Positions 46,522 through 53,962 of a DNA stretch of 64,000 bases are shown piece after piece. The DNA is taken from NCBI GenBank assembly GCA_903897145.1, contig CAIUAN010000043.1:16987-80986 (forward strand), given 5' to 3'. Position numbers and translations under genes: made by a program. Each line of letters begins with the position of its first letter. The first letter of the stretch is position 1. The stretch comes from an uncultured Bacteroidia bacterium. Its GTDB lineage: Bacteria; Bacteroidota; Bacteroidia; Bacteroidales; Prolixibacteraceae. Under the pieces are notes generated by a model. The model ran no database searches. It was given only the letters and a program-made list of their open reading frames with translations, and was not told the DNA's origin.

Positions 46522-46559
46522 AGTTGAAGAAATCAACTGTTTATTTTCTAATTGAAAGT

Positions 46560-47654
46560 CTACAAGTCGCGATCCATGATTTCAGTTTGCTGACGCACTG
46601 AATCCTCATGGATAAGTTGAAATAACAACTTGATTAGCGTCTCATCTAAATTAAGTTTTTGCGCAGTCTTAATGCGGTCTTCCATAATTTGAGTCCAACG
46701 GTTGATCTGTAACGCAGTTACTTTGTTCTCCTTCTTATAGTTTCCAATTTGCTTTATAATTTCCATCCTTGAAGCTAGAATTTCCATGATCTCATGGTCG
46801 ATCCCATCTATTCTTGAACGAAGAGCATCAAGTTTATTTTCAAATTGAGGATCGTTCGAATTCTCATAACGAATGACCAACTTATCTAGGATCTTTGAAA
46901 GTTCAGCAGGTGTTACCTGTTGGTCTTTGTCACTTAAAGCACAACTTGGATCGATATGTGATTCTAACATTAATCCATCTAATCCAAGATCGAATGCTTT
47001 TTGAGAGATCTCAAATAGGTATTCACGTTTACCCGCAATATGGCTAGGATCGCAAATAATTGGCAGGTTCGGCATAAGCTGGCGTAGCTCAATTACGGTT
47101 TGCCAATTTGGATAATTGCGGTATTTTGATGCCCCAAATGGAGTAAACCCACGATGTATTGCAACAAGATTTTTTATTCCTGCATGATTTAATCTTTCGA
47201 TGGCCCCAAGCCAAAGTTGAACATCCGGATTAACAGGATTTTTAACCATTATAATTTTGTCTGTTCCCTTCAAGACATCAGCGATTTCTTGAACAACAAA
47301 TGGCGAAGCTGTTGATCGGGCACCGATCCAAAGAATATCGACATCTGCTTTAAGACACTCCTCAACATGCTGAGCATTTGCAACTTCTGTTCCAGTAAGC
47401 AAGCCGGTCTCCTGCTTCGCAAGCTTTAACCACTCTAAGGCTACGGTGCCCATTCCTTCGAATGAACCTGGGCGGGTACGTGGCTTCCAGATGCCTCCGC
47501 GATAAACCATAACCCGTTTATCTTTCGCAAGTTCTCTTGCTGTTGCTAAGGTTTGTTCTTCCGATTCAAGGCTGCAAGGACCACTGATTAAGAGTGGGTT
47601 ATTTATAGATGGCAGCCAGTGACTGATTGGTCGGATGTCTAATTGTAATCCCAT
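46560..47654 (-). CDS. Bifunctional DAHP synthase / chorismate mutase
   Basis: 364 residues. The N-terminal about 265 residues are a KdsA-like (AroAIbeta-type) 3-deoxy-7-phosphoheptulonate synthase: LLISGPCSLESEEQT, VYRGGIWKPRTRPGSFEGMG, VAIHRGFTPFG, CDPSHIAGKR. The C-terminal about 90 residues are an AroQ-type chorismate mutase: LDALRSRIDGIDHEIMEIL, IGNYKKENK, IHEDSVRQQ. The fusion joins the first shikimate-pathway step to the branch-point enzyme, typically for feedback by prephenate. It follows tyrA by 2 bases. Confidence 0.95.
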   Translation of the reverse strand: MGLQLDIRPISHWLPSINNPLLISGPCSLESEEQTLATARELAKDKRVMVYRGGIWKPRTRPGSFEGMGTVALEWLKLAKQETGLLTGTEVANAQHVEECLKADVDILWIGARSTASPFVVQEIADVLKGTDKIIMVKNPVNPDVQLWLGAIERLNHAGIKNLVAIHRGFTPFGASKYRNYPNWQTVIELRQLMPNLPIICDPSHIAGKREYLFEISQKAFDLGLDGLMLESHIDPSCALSDKDQQVTPAELSKILDKLVIRYENSNDPQFENKLDALRSRIDGIDHEIMEILASRMEIIKQIGNYKKENKVTALQINRWTQIMEDRIKTAQKLNLDETLIKLLFQLIHEDSVRQQTEIMDRDL

Positions 47655-47656
47655 GA

Positions 47657-48553
47657 TTATTTCGTATAAAATTTAATAATTGTTTCTTCGTTTTTTGTCA
47701 AGGAAGAGTTCTCTCCCCCTAGGATTCCGCGAATGTTATTCGCATTCTCGATAAGCGAGATTAACTTTTCGTGGTCATTATTTTTAAGACTCTTTTTAAA
47801 TTCTTCTAAATGGTGAATATAAGCTTCTAAGGCTTCAAAGATATAATCTCGGTTTTGCCAGAAAATAGGTCCCCACATTTGGGGTGAACTTTTTGCTAGC
47901 CTAACTGCCGATTGAAATCCCCCTGAAGCTAAATCAAAAATGATATTACGATCTTCAATAGCCTGAACTGTATTCGCTAAAGCAAAGGAGGTCGCATGTG
48001 GTAGATGCGAGATAAAAGCTGTTGTATGATCTTGCTCATCACTACTCATATATGCAATCGACATTCCTAATGCTTGAAACATCTTCTCGGCTAAGGCTAA
48101 ATGCTGCGGCCTGCTAATCTGATGGTCACAAATAATACAAATTTTACTCTCAAATAAATGTTCTAATGCCGCTGTTGGTCCACTATTTTCAGTGCCTGAC
48201 ATTGGGTGAGATGCTACATAATTACCTCGCATCGCATGACCTTTTACGGCCTCTGTAATCTCGCGTTTTGTTGAACCAACATCAATAACTGTCGTTGACG
48301 CAGAAATTTCGCTTAAGATCGTTGGGAGAACCTGAGCAATTTTATCTACAGGGATGGCCAATAGAACAATATCGGCTTCTTTAACGGCTTTCTCAAGGTG
48401 TTCAATTCGATCGACAAGGCCAACTTCTAGGGCAATCTTCGCATTATTTGGATGGCTATCAACGCCAATGATCTCGGTGGCAAATTTGGTTCTACGCAAA
48501 TCTTTCGCCATCGACCCTCCAATAAGTCCTAACCCAATTACTGCAAGTTTCAT
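47657..48553 (-). CDS. tyrA: Prephenate dehydrogenase TyrA
   Basis: 298 residues from ATG 48553. The frame is open to 48577, but MKLAVIGLGLIGGSMAKDL is the natural start with the NAD(P)-binding GLGLIGGS. Other motifs are DVGSTKREI, HPMSGTENSGP (catalytic His) and HLPHATSFALA. It makes 4-hydroxyphenylpyruvate for tyrosine. No ACT domain is present, so tyrosine feedback through such a domain is not expected. Operon with the DAHP synthase/chorismate mutase gene. Confidence 0.94.
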   Translation of the reverse strand: MKLAVIGLGLIGGSMAKDLRRTKFATEIIGVDSHPNNAKIALEVGLVDRIEHLEKAVKEADIVLLAIPVDKIAQVLPTILSEISASTTVIDVGSTKREITEAVKGHAMRGNYVASHPMSGTENSGPTAALEHLFESKICIICDHQISRPQHLALAEKMFQALGMSIAYMSSDEQDHTTAFISHLPHATSFALANTVQAIEDRNIIFDLASGGFQSAVRLAKSSPQMWGPIFWQNRDYIFEALEAYIHHLEEFKKSLKNNDHEKLISLIENANNIRGILGGENSSLTKNEETIIKFYTK

Positions 48554-48630
48554 TTGTCTTATTTTTATCACAAACAACAGGATATTTAAAAGCCTTAAGA
48601 CTTCTTATCGCTGGTCGTGAATTAATGCTA

Positions 48631-48666
48631 AAAAAAGAGGTCTCCGTATCTGGAGACCTCTTTTTG
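48631..48666. terminator. Strong bidirectional terminator between tyrA and rsgA
   Basis: Stem AGAGGTCTCC (48636-48645) and GGAGACCTCT (48652-48661), 10 pairs, 6-base loop, with A-run and T-run on either side. It is not at the end of rsgA, which stops at 48889, but 17 bases after the tiny gene candidate at 48683-48758, suggesting that this unit has its own transcript. Confidence 0.9.
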
Positions 48667-48682
48667 ATATCATATTGTTTGT

Positions 48683-48758
48683 TTACAATACCTTACCGAT
48701 CAGTCCCCATGCGAAGGCCGAGATAACCAAACCAAAAGTAAGAAGTATTGTTTTTCAT
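48683..48758 (-). CDS. Candidate very small membrane-peptide gene (frame uncertain)
   Basis: This accounts for the gene-free stretch 48554-48888. From ATG 48758 the frame as read gives a 21-codon peptide rich in aromatics (MKNNTSYFWFGYLGLRMGTDR), stopping at 48693. If the A5 run after the ATG had one A fewer, the frame would instead give a 24-residue hydrophobic peptide beginning MKTILLTFGLVIS and ending WGLIGKVL, stopping at 48683, a textbook single membrane helix. Support comes from its own -7 box (48783-48790), an ATG at a suitable distance, and a strong terminator 17 bases beyond the second stop. Family and function unknown; the call rests on transcription-unit structure. Confidence 0.35.
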
Positions 48759-48782
48759 CAAAGTCAATTTTATTTTCTAGGA

Positions 48783-48790
48783 CAAAAATA
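48783..48790 (-). promoter_or_regulatory. -7 box of the tiny transcription unit
   Basis: TATTTTTG on the minus strand fits TAnnTTTG. It lies 24 bases before ATG 48758. The -33 region is AT-rich without an exact TTTG. Confidence 0.45.
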
Positions 48791-48888
48791 AATAAAATAT
48801 AATTACGAAAAGGTTCTTGACTTGAAAATATTCACTTTCAGACCTATTTTGATCAAATTAAATACCAACTTATCAGATTTTGCTTGGT

Positions 48889-49833
48889 TTAGCTTCTATA
48901 CCTGGAATCATCTTCTGCAATGAGTGATAGGTATGATTCATAGCGTGTTGCTGGGATGTCACCCTTTTCAGCTGCCGCTTTTACCGCACAGCCAGGTTCG
49001 TGAGTATGCATGCAATTGAAAAATCGACACTGATCTAAAAGCCCAAAAATCTCTGGAAAATAGTGGGCAATCTCCTCTTTTTGCATGTCGATAACGCCAA
49101 AACCTCTAATCCCCGGAGTATCAATAATCATGGCATCTTCCAAAGTTTCAAACATCTCAGCAAAAGTTGTCGTATGCTTCCCTTGCTGATGATGGTCTGA
49201 GATCACTCCAGTCTTTAGCTTTAGATTGGGGTCAATGCAGTTTAAAATCGATGACTTTCCAACTCCTGATAGCCCAGAAAATAGACTAATCTTTCCTGGA
49301 AGTTCTTTTTTTAATAGATCAATATTGATATTTTTTTCGGCTGATACCTGGAGACATTTATAGCCAATTGACTCATATGTTTGAAGAAACTCTTCTAGCT
49401 TTTCATAGTCTTTCTCGTTGTATAGATCTATTTTGTTAAAAATAAGTGTGGCTGGTATGCGATAGGCCATCGCAGAAACAAGGTAACGATCGATAAATCC
49501 TGGAAGTGTTACGGGGTAGTTTACAGTCACTATAATATAGGCCTGATCAATATTAGAGGCTATAATCTGACTCTCGCGTGAAAGATTAGAGGCTTTTCGA
49601 ATGATGTAATTTTTACGTGGCTCAACAGAAACAATAATACCAGTAACTCCCTCTTTTGTGGTTTCGTCGTACTGTAGTTCAAAAGCAACTCTATCACCTA
49701 CGGCGATGGGATTAGTTGTCCTAACCTCCTTCATCCTTAGCTTCCCTTTTATGCGGCAGTCGAGAATCGTGCCATCATCCGATTTTATCGAATACCAGCT
49801 GCCTGTTGATCGTATGACTAATCCCTTATTCAA
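48889..49833 (-). CDS. rsgA: Ribosome small-subunit-dependent GTPase RsgA
   Basis: 314-residue circularly permuted GTPase that matures the 30S subunit. Domains run from an N-terminal OB fold (about 1-75), through the permuted G domain with G4 NKID, G5-like SAE, G1 GLSGVGKSS and G3 DTPG, to a C-terminal zinc knuckle (about 245-290: CRFFNCMHTHEPGC). Translation seems to start at TTG 49833; the in-frame stop upstream and lack of ATG/GTG leave no better choice. Divergent from the S41 protease gene across a spacer with notable symmetry (49906-49967). Confidence 0.94.
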   Translation of the reverse strand: MNKGLVIRSTGSWYSIKSDDGTILDCRIKGKLRMKEVRTTNPIAVGDRVAFELQYDETTKEGVTGIIVSVEPRKNYIIRKASNLSRESQIIASNIDQAYIIVTVNYPVTLPGFIDRYLVSAMAYRIPATLIFNKIDLYNEKDYEKLEEFLQTYESIGYKCLQVSAEKNINIDLLKKELPGKISLFSGLSGVGKSSILNCIDPNLKLKTGVISDHHQQGKHTTTFAEMFETLEDAMIIDTPGIRGFGVIDMQKEEIAHYFPEIFGLLDQCRFFNCMHTHEPGCAVKAAAEKGDIPATRYESYLSLIAEDDSRYRS

Positions 49834-49905
49834 ATGCGTTATTTTAGATGCTAAAAATACTTAAACTTTTGAACTCATAGCGTTTCTTTATTGTTTGAAG
49901 TATAG

Positions 49906-49967
49906 ATCTAACTATTATTTGAATTCAAATGTATGGGGCTGTAAACAAGCTATTAAAATAGTTAGAT
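49906..49967. repeat. Inverted repeat with internal palindrome in the rsgA / S41-protease spacer
   Basis: Perfect 11-base arms ATCTAACTATT (49906-49916) and AATAGTTAGAT (49957-49967) flank 40 bases. Directly after the left arm is a perfect 14-base palindrome ATTTGAATTCAAAT (49917-49930). The right arm falls in the -33 region of the S41-protease promoter, so the element may be an operator or a cruciform/RNA hairpin. No T-run follows it, so it is not an ordinary terminator. Confidence 0.6.
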
Positions 49968-49982
49968 TAATCTCTGAATTGT

Positions 49983-49990
49983 TACTTTTG
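49983..49990 (+). promoter_or_regulatory. -7 box of the S41 protease gene
   Basis: TACTTTTG fits TAnnTTTG. The transcript would start near 49997, leaving 9 bases before the GTG at 50006 but about 36 before ATG 50033, which favours the ATG start. Confidence 0.55.
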
Positions 49991-50032
49991 CAGAACTGCT
50001 GAACAGTGATAATTTTTAATTTTATCGTTTCG

Positions 50033-51718
50033 ATGACTAAAAAACTTTTGAAAGCGAGCATTGCGCTACTTCTTGTTCTTATCTTGGGACTCTCTTTTTG
50101 GGGCTTTAAAAGCGATCAGAAGAATTTCGAAATCTCTAAAAACCTAGATATTTTCTACACCTTAGTTCGTGAGTTGAATCTCTTTTATGTTGATGAGGTG
50201 AAGCCTGATAAATTAATTAAAAAGGGCATCGACGAGATGCTTGATACCCTTGATCCATATACTACGTTCATCCCAGAATCGGAAATGGATGATTTTAAGT
50301 TTATGACCACTGGCGAATATGCAGGTATTGGTGCAATGATCAGCAAACAAAAGAATCAGATTGTCGTTGCTGAGCCTTATGAAGGTTTTCCTGCACAAAA
50401 GAGCGGATTGAGGGCTGGAGATATATTTCTTGAAGTTGATGGTAAAGCGGCAGATAAAATGGCAGTTTCTGACGTCTCAGATATGCTTAAAGGTCCAGCA
50501 ACTAAAGCCGTAAAAGTAAAAATACAACGTCCAGGTGAAAAACAGCCCTTTACATTAGATATTATTCGCGAGCAAATTCAGATTGATCCTGTGACCTATT
50601 ATGGGATGATCGATAACAAAATAGGGTATATTCGACTGTCAAGTTTTACAGATGGATGCGGTGATAATATTCGCAAGGCATTCCTTAACCTCAGAGACAC
50701 GAAAGGGGCTAAATCACTTGTGCTCGACCTTCGTTCTAATCCAGGAGGTTTACTTGGCGAGGCAGTTAAAGTGACTAATCTATTTGTCAAACACGGCCAG
50801 GAAATTGTGAGCACAAGAGGTAAAGTTGCACAATGGGATAAGACTTATCAGGCGACTGAGCAGCCTGTTGATTCTGTTATGCCACTAATTGTACTTGTGA
50901 ATAGCGGCTCCGCATCTGCCTCCGAAATCGTTGCTGGTGCACTGCAAGATCTTGATCGAGCGGTTATCCTCGGAAATCGAACTTTTGGCAAGGGATTGGT
51001 GCAAACGACTCGTGACCTCAGTTATAATACAAAACTTAAGGTTACTACGGCGAAATACTATATCCCAAGCGGCAGATGCATTCAGGCACTGGATTATTCA
51101 CATCGCAATGCAGATGGTAGTGTTGGTCATATCGCAGACTCTTTGATATCTGTTTTTAAAACGAAGAATGGAAGATTGGTAAAAGATGGCGGAGGTGTAA
51201 CGCCAGATGTGAAAAATGTGCAAGACACTTTAAGCACACTATCCTATAGATTGGTGCAAGATTATATGGTATTTGATTTTGCCACAGAATATGCCTTTAA
51301 ACATAAAGCTATTGCCCCTGCAGATAAGTTCAGGATTGACGATCAGATCTATTCTGAATTTCGACAATTCCTCCGCGAAAGGAAATTTACCTATGAATCG
51401 AGGAGCGAGCAAACCCTAAAAGCACTCATTGAAGTTGCGAAAAGAGAACGTTATTTTGATGGTGCAAAGAACGAGTTTGAAGCACTCGGAAAGGGGCTCA
51501 CTTTAAATCTCGAACTTGATCTTGGAAAATTTAGTGACGAGATTCGGGAATTGCTAAAAGATGAGATTGTTGGACGTTATTATTACCAAAAGGGGACCAT
51601 TATCTCTGAATTAGGCACTGATCTGGAGATCAAACGAGTGGTAACTATTTTCAGTAATCCAAGCGAATATGACTCAATTTTGGCGGCTCCAACCGCGGAG
51701 ATAAGCAAAACCAAATAG
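50033..51718 (+). CDS. S41-family C-terminal processing peptidase (CtpA-like)
   Basis: 561 residues from ATG 50033. Parts in order are an N-terminal membrane anchor/signal (about 5-28), a helical cap, a PDZ domain (about 95-170: GIGAMISKQKNQIVV, SGLRAGD), and the S41 protease core. The core holds LDLRSNPGGLL, catalytic serine in NSGSASASEIV (about 290-300) and general-base lysine in NRTFGKGLVQT (about 320). A C-terminal helical region of about 150 residues is longer than in minimal CtpA and usual in Bacteroidota. It acts in the periplasm on protein C-termini. A hydroxyacid dehydrogenase gene follows after 16 bases. Confidence 0.93.
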   Translation: MTKKLLKASIALLLVLILGLSFWGFKSDQKNFEISKNLDIFYTLVRELNLFYVDEVKPDKLIKKGIDEMLDTLDPYTTFIPESEMDDFKFMTTGEYAGIGAMISKQKNQIVVAEPYEGFPAQKSGLRAGDIFLEVDGKAADKMAVSDVSDMLKGPATKAVKVKIQRPGEKQPFTLDIIREQIQIDPVTYYGMIDNKIGYIRLSSFTDGCGDNIRKAFLNLRDTKGAKSLVLDLRSNPGGLLGEAVKVTNLFVKHGQEIVSTRGKVAQWDKTYQATEQPVDSVMPLIVLVNSGSASASEIVAGALQDLDRAVILGNRTFGKGLVQTTRDLSYNTKLKVTTAKYYIPSGRCIQALDYSHRNADGSVGHIADSLISVFKTKNGRLVKDGGGVTPDVKNVQDTLSTLSYRLVQDYMVFDFATEYAFKHKAIAPADKFRIDDQIYSEFRQFLRERKFTYESRSEQTLKALIEVAKRERYFDGAKNEFEALGKGLTLNLELDLGKFSDEIRELLKDEIVGRYYYQKGTIISELGTDLEIKRVVTIFSNPSEYDSILAAPTAEISKTK

Positions 51719-51734
51719 ATAATTTATCACAAGT

Positions 51735-52706
51735 ATGAAAAAAAAGATATTGGTATTAGCTCAGCTTCCAGTGGCTGGACTTACTGCTCTAAAAGAAAAT
51801 TTTGAAGTTATTTACCCTGAAAGCTCTTTTTACTTTAGCGACGCTGAGGTTCAGGAGCATTTAGCAGTTGCAGACGGCGTCTTGTCGGTATTTACAAAGC
51901 CATTTAAAGCTGACTTACTTAAATTGGCACCTAACGTGAAGATCGTCTCTAACTATGGTGTTGGTTACAATAATATTGATGTCGAATACGCCACTTCGAA
52001 TGGAATTGCAGTTTGTAATACTCCAGGAGCTGTCACCGAGCCTACCGCAGAGATGGCTATGGGCTTGATGATTGCTTTGATGCGTAGGATATGTGAAACG
52101 GATCGTAAACTAAGAAACCCTTCCGGCTTAAAATGGGGAATGATGGAGAACTTAGGAAGTTCTTTATGGGGTAAAACACTCGGCATTGTTGGAATGGGTC
52201 GTATCGGTCGAGCGATTACGCGAAGAGCTGTCGCTTCAGGCATGAACGTGATTTATTATAATCGCACAAAGCCAGCTTTAGGTGCAGAAGAATCAGATGC
52301 ACAGTGGGTTCCATTTGAAACGCTCCTGGAATTATCAGATATTGTATCTCTTAGTTGCCCTCTAACGGATGAGACATTTCATTTGATGAGTGATACTCAG
52401 ATGCAAAAAATGAAGACTGGAGCTTATTTGATTAACACGGCTCGTGGACCAGTCGTTGATGAGCAGGCATTGGTTAAGAATTTATTGAACGGGAAGCTAG
52501 GCGGGGCTGGCCTTGATGTCTTTGAAGATGAGCCAAAAATTACACCCGCACTTTTTGAATTCGATAATGTCGTGCTAACTCCTCACAATGCCACCGGAAC
52601 TATTGACAGTCGCATCATGATGGCTCAAGAGGCAAGCGAAAGCATTATTCGCTTCTTTAATGGGCGCAAGGATATCCCAATTGTCAATGCTGTTATTTGG
52701 AAATAG
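51735..52706 (+). CDS. D-2-hydroxyacid dehydrogenase (hydroxypyruvate/glyoxylate reductase-like)
   Basis: 323-residue NAD(P)-dependent dehydrogenase with the two-domain formate/glycerate-dehydrogenase fold. Cofactor motif GIVGMGRIGRAI, catalytic arginine in NTARGPVVDE, glutamate in DVFEDEP, and histidine in LTPHNATGT are all present. The YGVGYNNIDV loop and the RxT-type tail of the cofactor motif (YYNRTKP) hint at NADPH preference and a glyoxylate/hydroxypyruvate-reductase-like substrate. Exact substrate unknown. Cotranscribed with the S41 protease, a pairing without an obvious functional reason. Confidence 0.9.
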   Translation: MKKKILVLAQLPVAGLTALKENFEVIYPESSFYFSDAEVQEHLAVADGVLSVFTKPFKADLLKLAPNVKIVSNYGVGYNNIDVEYATSNGIAVCNTPGAVTEPTAEMAMGLMIALMRRICETDRKLRNPSGLKWGMMENLGSSLWGKTLGIVGMGRIGRAITRRAVASGMNVIYYNRTKPALGAEESDAQWVPFETLLELSDIVSLSCPLTDETFHLMSDTQMQKMKTGAYLINTARGPVVDEQALVKNLLNGKLGGAGLDVFEDEPKITPALFEFDNVVLTPHNATGTIDSRIMMAQEASESIIRFFNGRKDIPIVNAVIWK

Positions 52707-52756
52707 TAGAAGCTAAATAGCACGAAAAAGACAATTGGATGTTTAGCTTATGCAAG

Positions 52757-52774
52757 CGATAATTCTAATTATCG
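52757..52774. other. Short hairpin at the convergent gene ends
   Basis: Arms CGATAAT (52757-52763) and ATTATCG (52768-52774) with a 4-base loop overlap the stop region of the receiver gene. There is no T-run, so termination is uncertain. A larger weak repeat (AAGCTAAA / TTTAGCTT) surrounds it. Confidence 0.3.
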
Positions 52775-53275
52775 TGAGACAGAGAATATCGTCGGGAAAA
52801 TAATTGCGAGTAAAACAAATATCAAAATTAGGCCAATTAGTGAGATTGAAAAAATTGTTATTCCTTGTTTAAATCGCTTATTAGTAGCCATTAGCTCTCT
52901 TAATGCTAGCACCTTATTTATTTTGTCAGAAAGCTTTATTAGGGCAAATTCATTTTTAACAATGTAGTCGTAGGCTCCATATTTAATGCAGTCAATCGCA
53001 ATCTCGATACTATCTTGCCCCGAAAGAAAAATAAAATCTGTTGAAGGTGATTTTTTCTTTACGGCAATAAGGACATCAAGTCCATTCATTCCATCCATTA
53101 AGTAGTCTTGAATGATGATGTCAGGATTTCTGCTAATACTTTGTAGACAAGCTTCTCCACTAATAAAGCTCTCGCAGTTAATAAGCTTGTGCGCGCGCAG
53201 ATGACTGACAATAAGCTTCGAATAGATTGAGTTGTCTTCAACAACAAAGAGCAATGGGAATTTTGAAGTCTTCAT
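52769..53275 (-). CDS. Response-regulator receiver domain fused to a C-terminal membrane helix
   Basis: 168 residues. A canonical receiver (about 8-125) has acidic pair E13-D14, phospho-acceptor D57 in IIIQDYLMDG, S85 in FIFLSGQD and K107 in DYIVKNE, so it should be phosphorylatable. Instead of a DNA-binding domain there is a short basic linker and one hydrophobic helix (about 138-163) ending in SVSR. The protein is therefore predicted to be a membrane-tethered single-domain receiver acting by protein contact. No histidine kinase is nearby. It is divergent from the SPOR lipoprotein gene. Confidence 0.85.
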   Translation of the reverse strand: MKTSKFPLLFVVEDNSIYSKLIVSHLRAHKLINCESFISGEACLQSISRNPDIIIQDYLMDGMNGLDVLIAVKKKSPSTDFIFLSGQDSIEIAIDCIKYGAYDYIVKNEFALIKLSDKINKVLALRELMATNKRFKQGITIFSISLIGLILIFVLLAIIFPTIFSVSR

Positions 53276-53395
53276 TTTTTTGAATTATTATGTGAACTCA
53301 ATTTCAGTCTAAGTACTGAATAGTAAAAATGGCAGATTACATTATGTTCAATTTAAGAAATTGAGGTGAGATATCCAAATTTTAATTTCTTTTTA

Positions 53396-53403
53396 TATCT
53401 TCG
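53396..53403 (+). promoter_or_regulatory. -7-like box of the SPOR lipoprotein gene
   Basis: TATCTTCG, a one-base variant of TAnnTTTG, 28 bases before ATG 53432. The same octamer precedes lipB. Two small inverted repeats (53303-53320 and 53349-53363) lie in the same divergent spacer. Confidence 0.35.
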
Positions 53404-53431
53404 CTGAATATAATCACCAAAAACTTATTTC

Positions 53432-53893
53432 ATGAAAATTCTGAGTAATCTCTTAATCTTAGTCGTTCTAATGACGGTAGGATGCAAAACGCAAAAGATT
53501 GCGCCAAAGCCACAACCTGTAAAGTCTGAAACTGTTGTGCCTGAAACTGTTAAATCTGAAACTGTTGCTAAACCTGCAGGAACTAGCAGTGCAGCATCAT
53601 CTGTAAAATCAAGAGAAGAGCATATCACAGCTGCTAAAGGAGAAGCAAGCGATTTAGGATCTAAACGATTTTATGTTATCCTAGGTAGTTTCGGAGTGTA
53701 TGAAAATGCACAGAAATTTAAGAAGACTCTTGCTTCAGAAGGTTTCTCTCCAGGAATTCTTATTAATGAAAAGGGATTATATCGTGTTTGCGCTCAAAGT
53801 TACGATGATGAATCATCAGCTCGAAGCAAAATGAGCGATATTCGTCAGCAATATACAAAGTATGCTGATCTCTGGCTGCTAATGAAAAAATAG
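53432..53893 (+). CDS. SPOR-domain lipoprotein
   Basis: 153 residues. The signal peptide ends at VGC (C18), giving a lipoprotein. Residues about 28-50 form a linker with a five-residue repeat around SETV/PETV, encoded by three copies of CTGAAACTGTT at a 15-base period (53526-53566). The SPOR domain (about 70-150: RFYVILGSFGVYENAQKFKK, YRVCAQSY, ADLWLLMKK) binds denuded peptidoglycan glycan strands, usually at division sites. Likely role: cell-wall or septum-associated. A strong terminator follows. Confidence 0.88.
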   Translation: MKILSNLLILVVLMTVGCKTQKIAPKPQPVKSETVVPETVKSETVAKPAGTSSAASSVKSREEHITAAKGEASDLGSKRFYVILGSFGVYENAQKFKKTLASEGFSPGILINEKGLYRVCAQSYDDESSARSKMSDIRQQYTKYADLWLLMKK

Positions 53894-53903
53894 TTGACAT
53901 CAT

Positions 53904-53933
53904 AAAAAAAGAGGGTTTAGCCCTCTTTTTTTT
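53904..53933. terminator. Bidirectional terminator after the SPOR lipoprotein gene
   Basis: Stem AGAGGG (53910-53915) and CCCTCT (53921-53926), 5-base loop, with a seven-base A-run before and T-run after. It serves the SPOR gene and the convergent barrel gene ending at 53963. Confidence 0.88.
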
Positions 53934-53962
53934 ATATCTATTAATCTGCTTTTTATGTTCAA

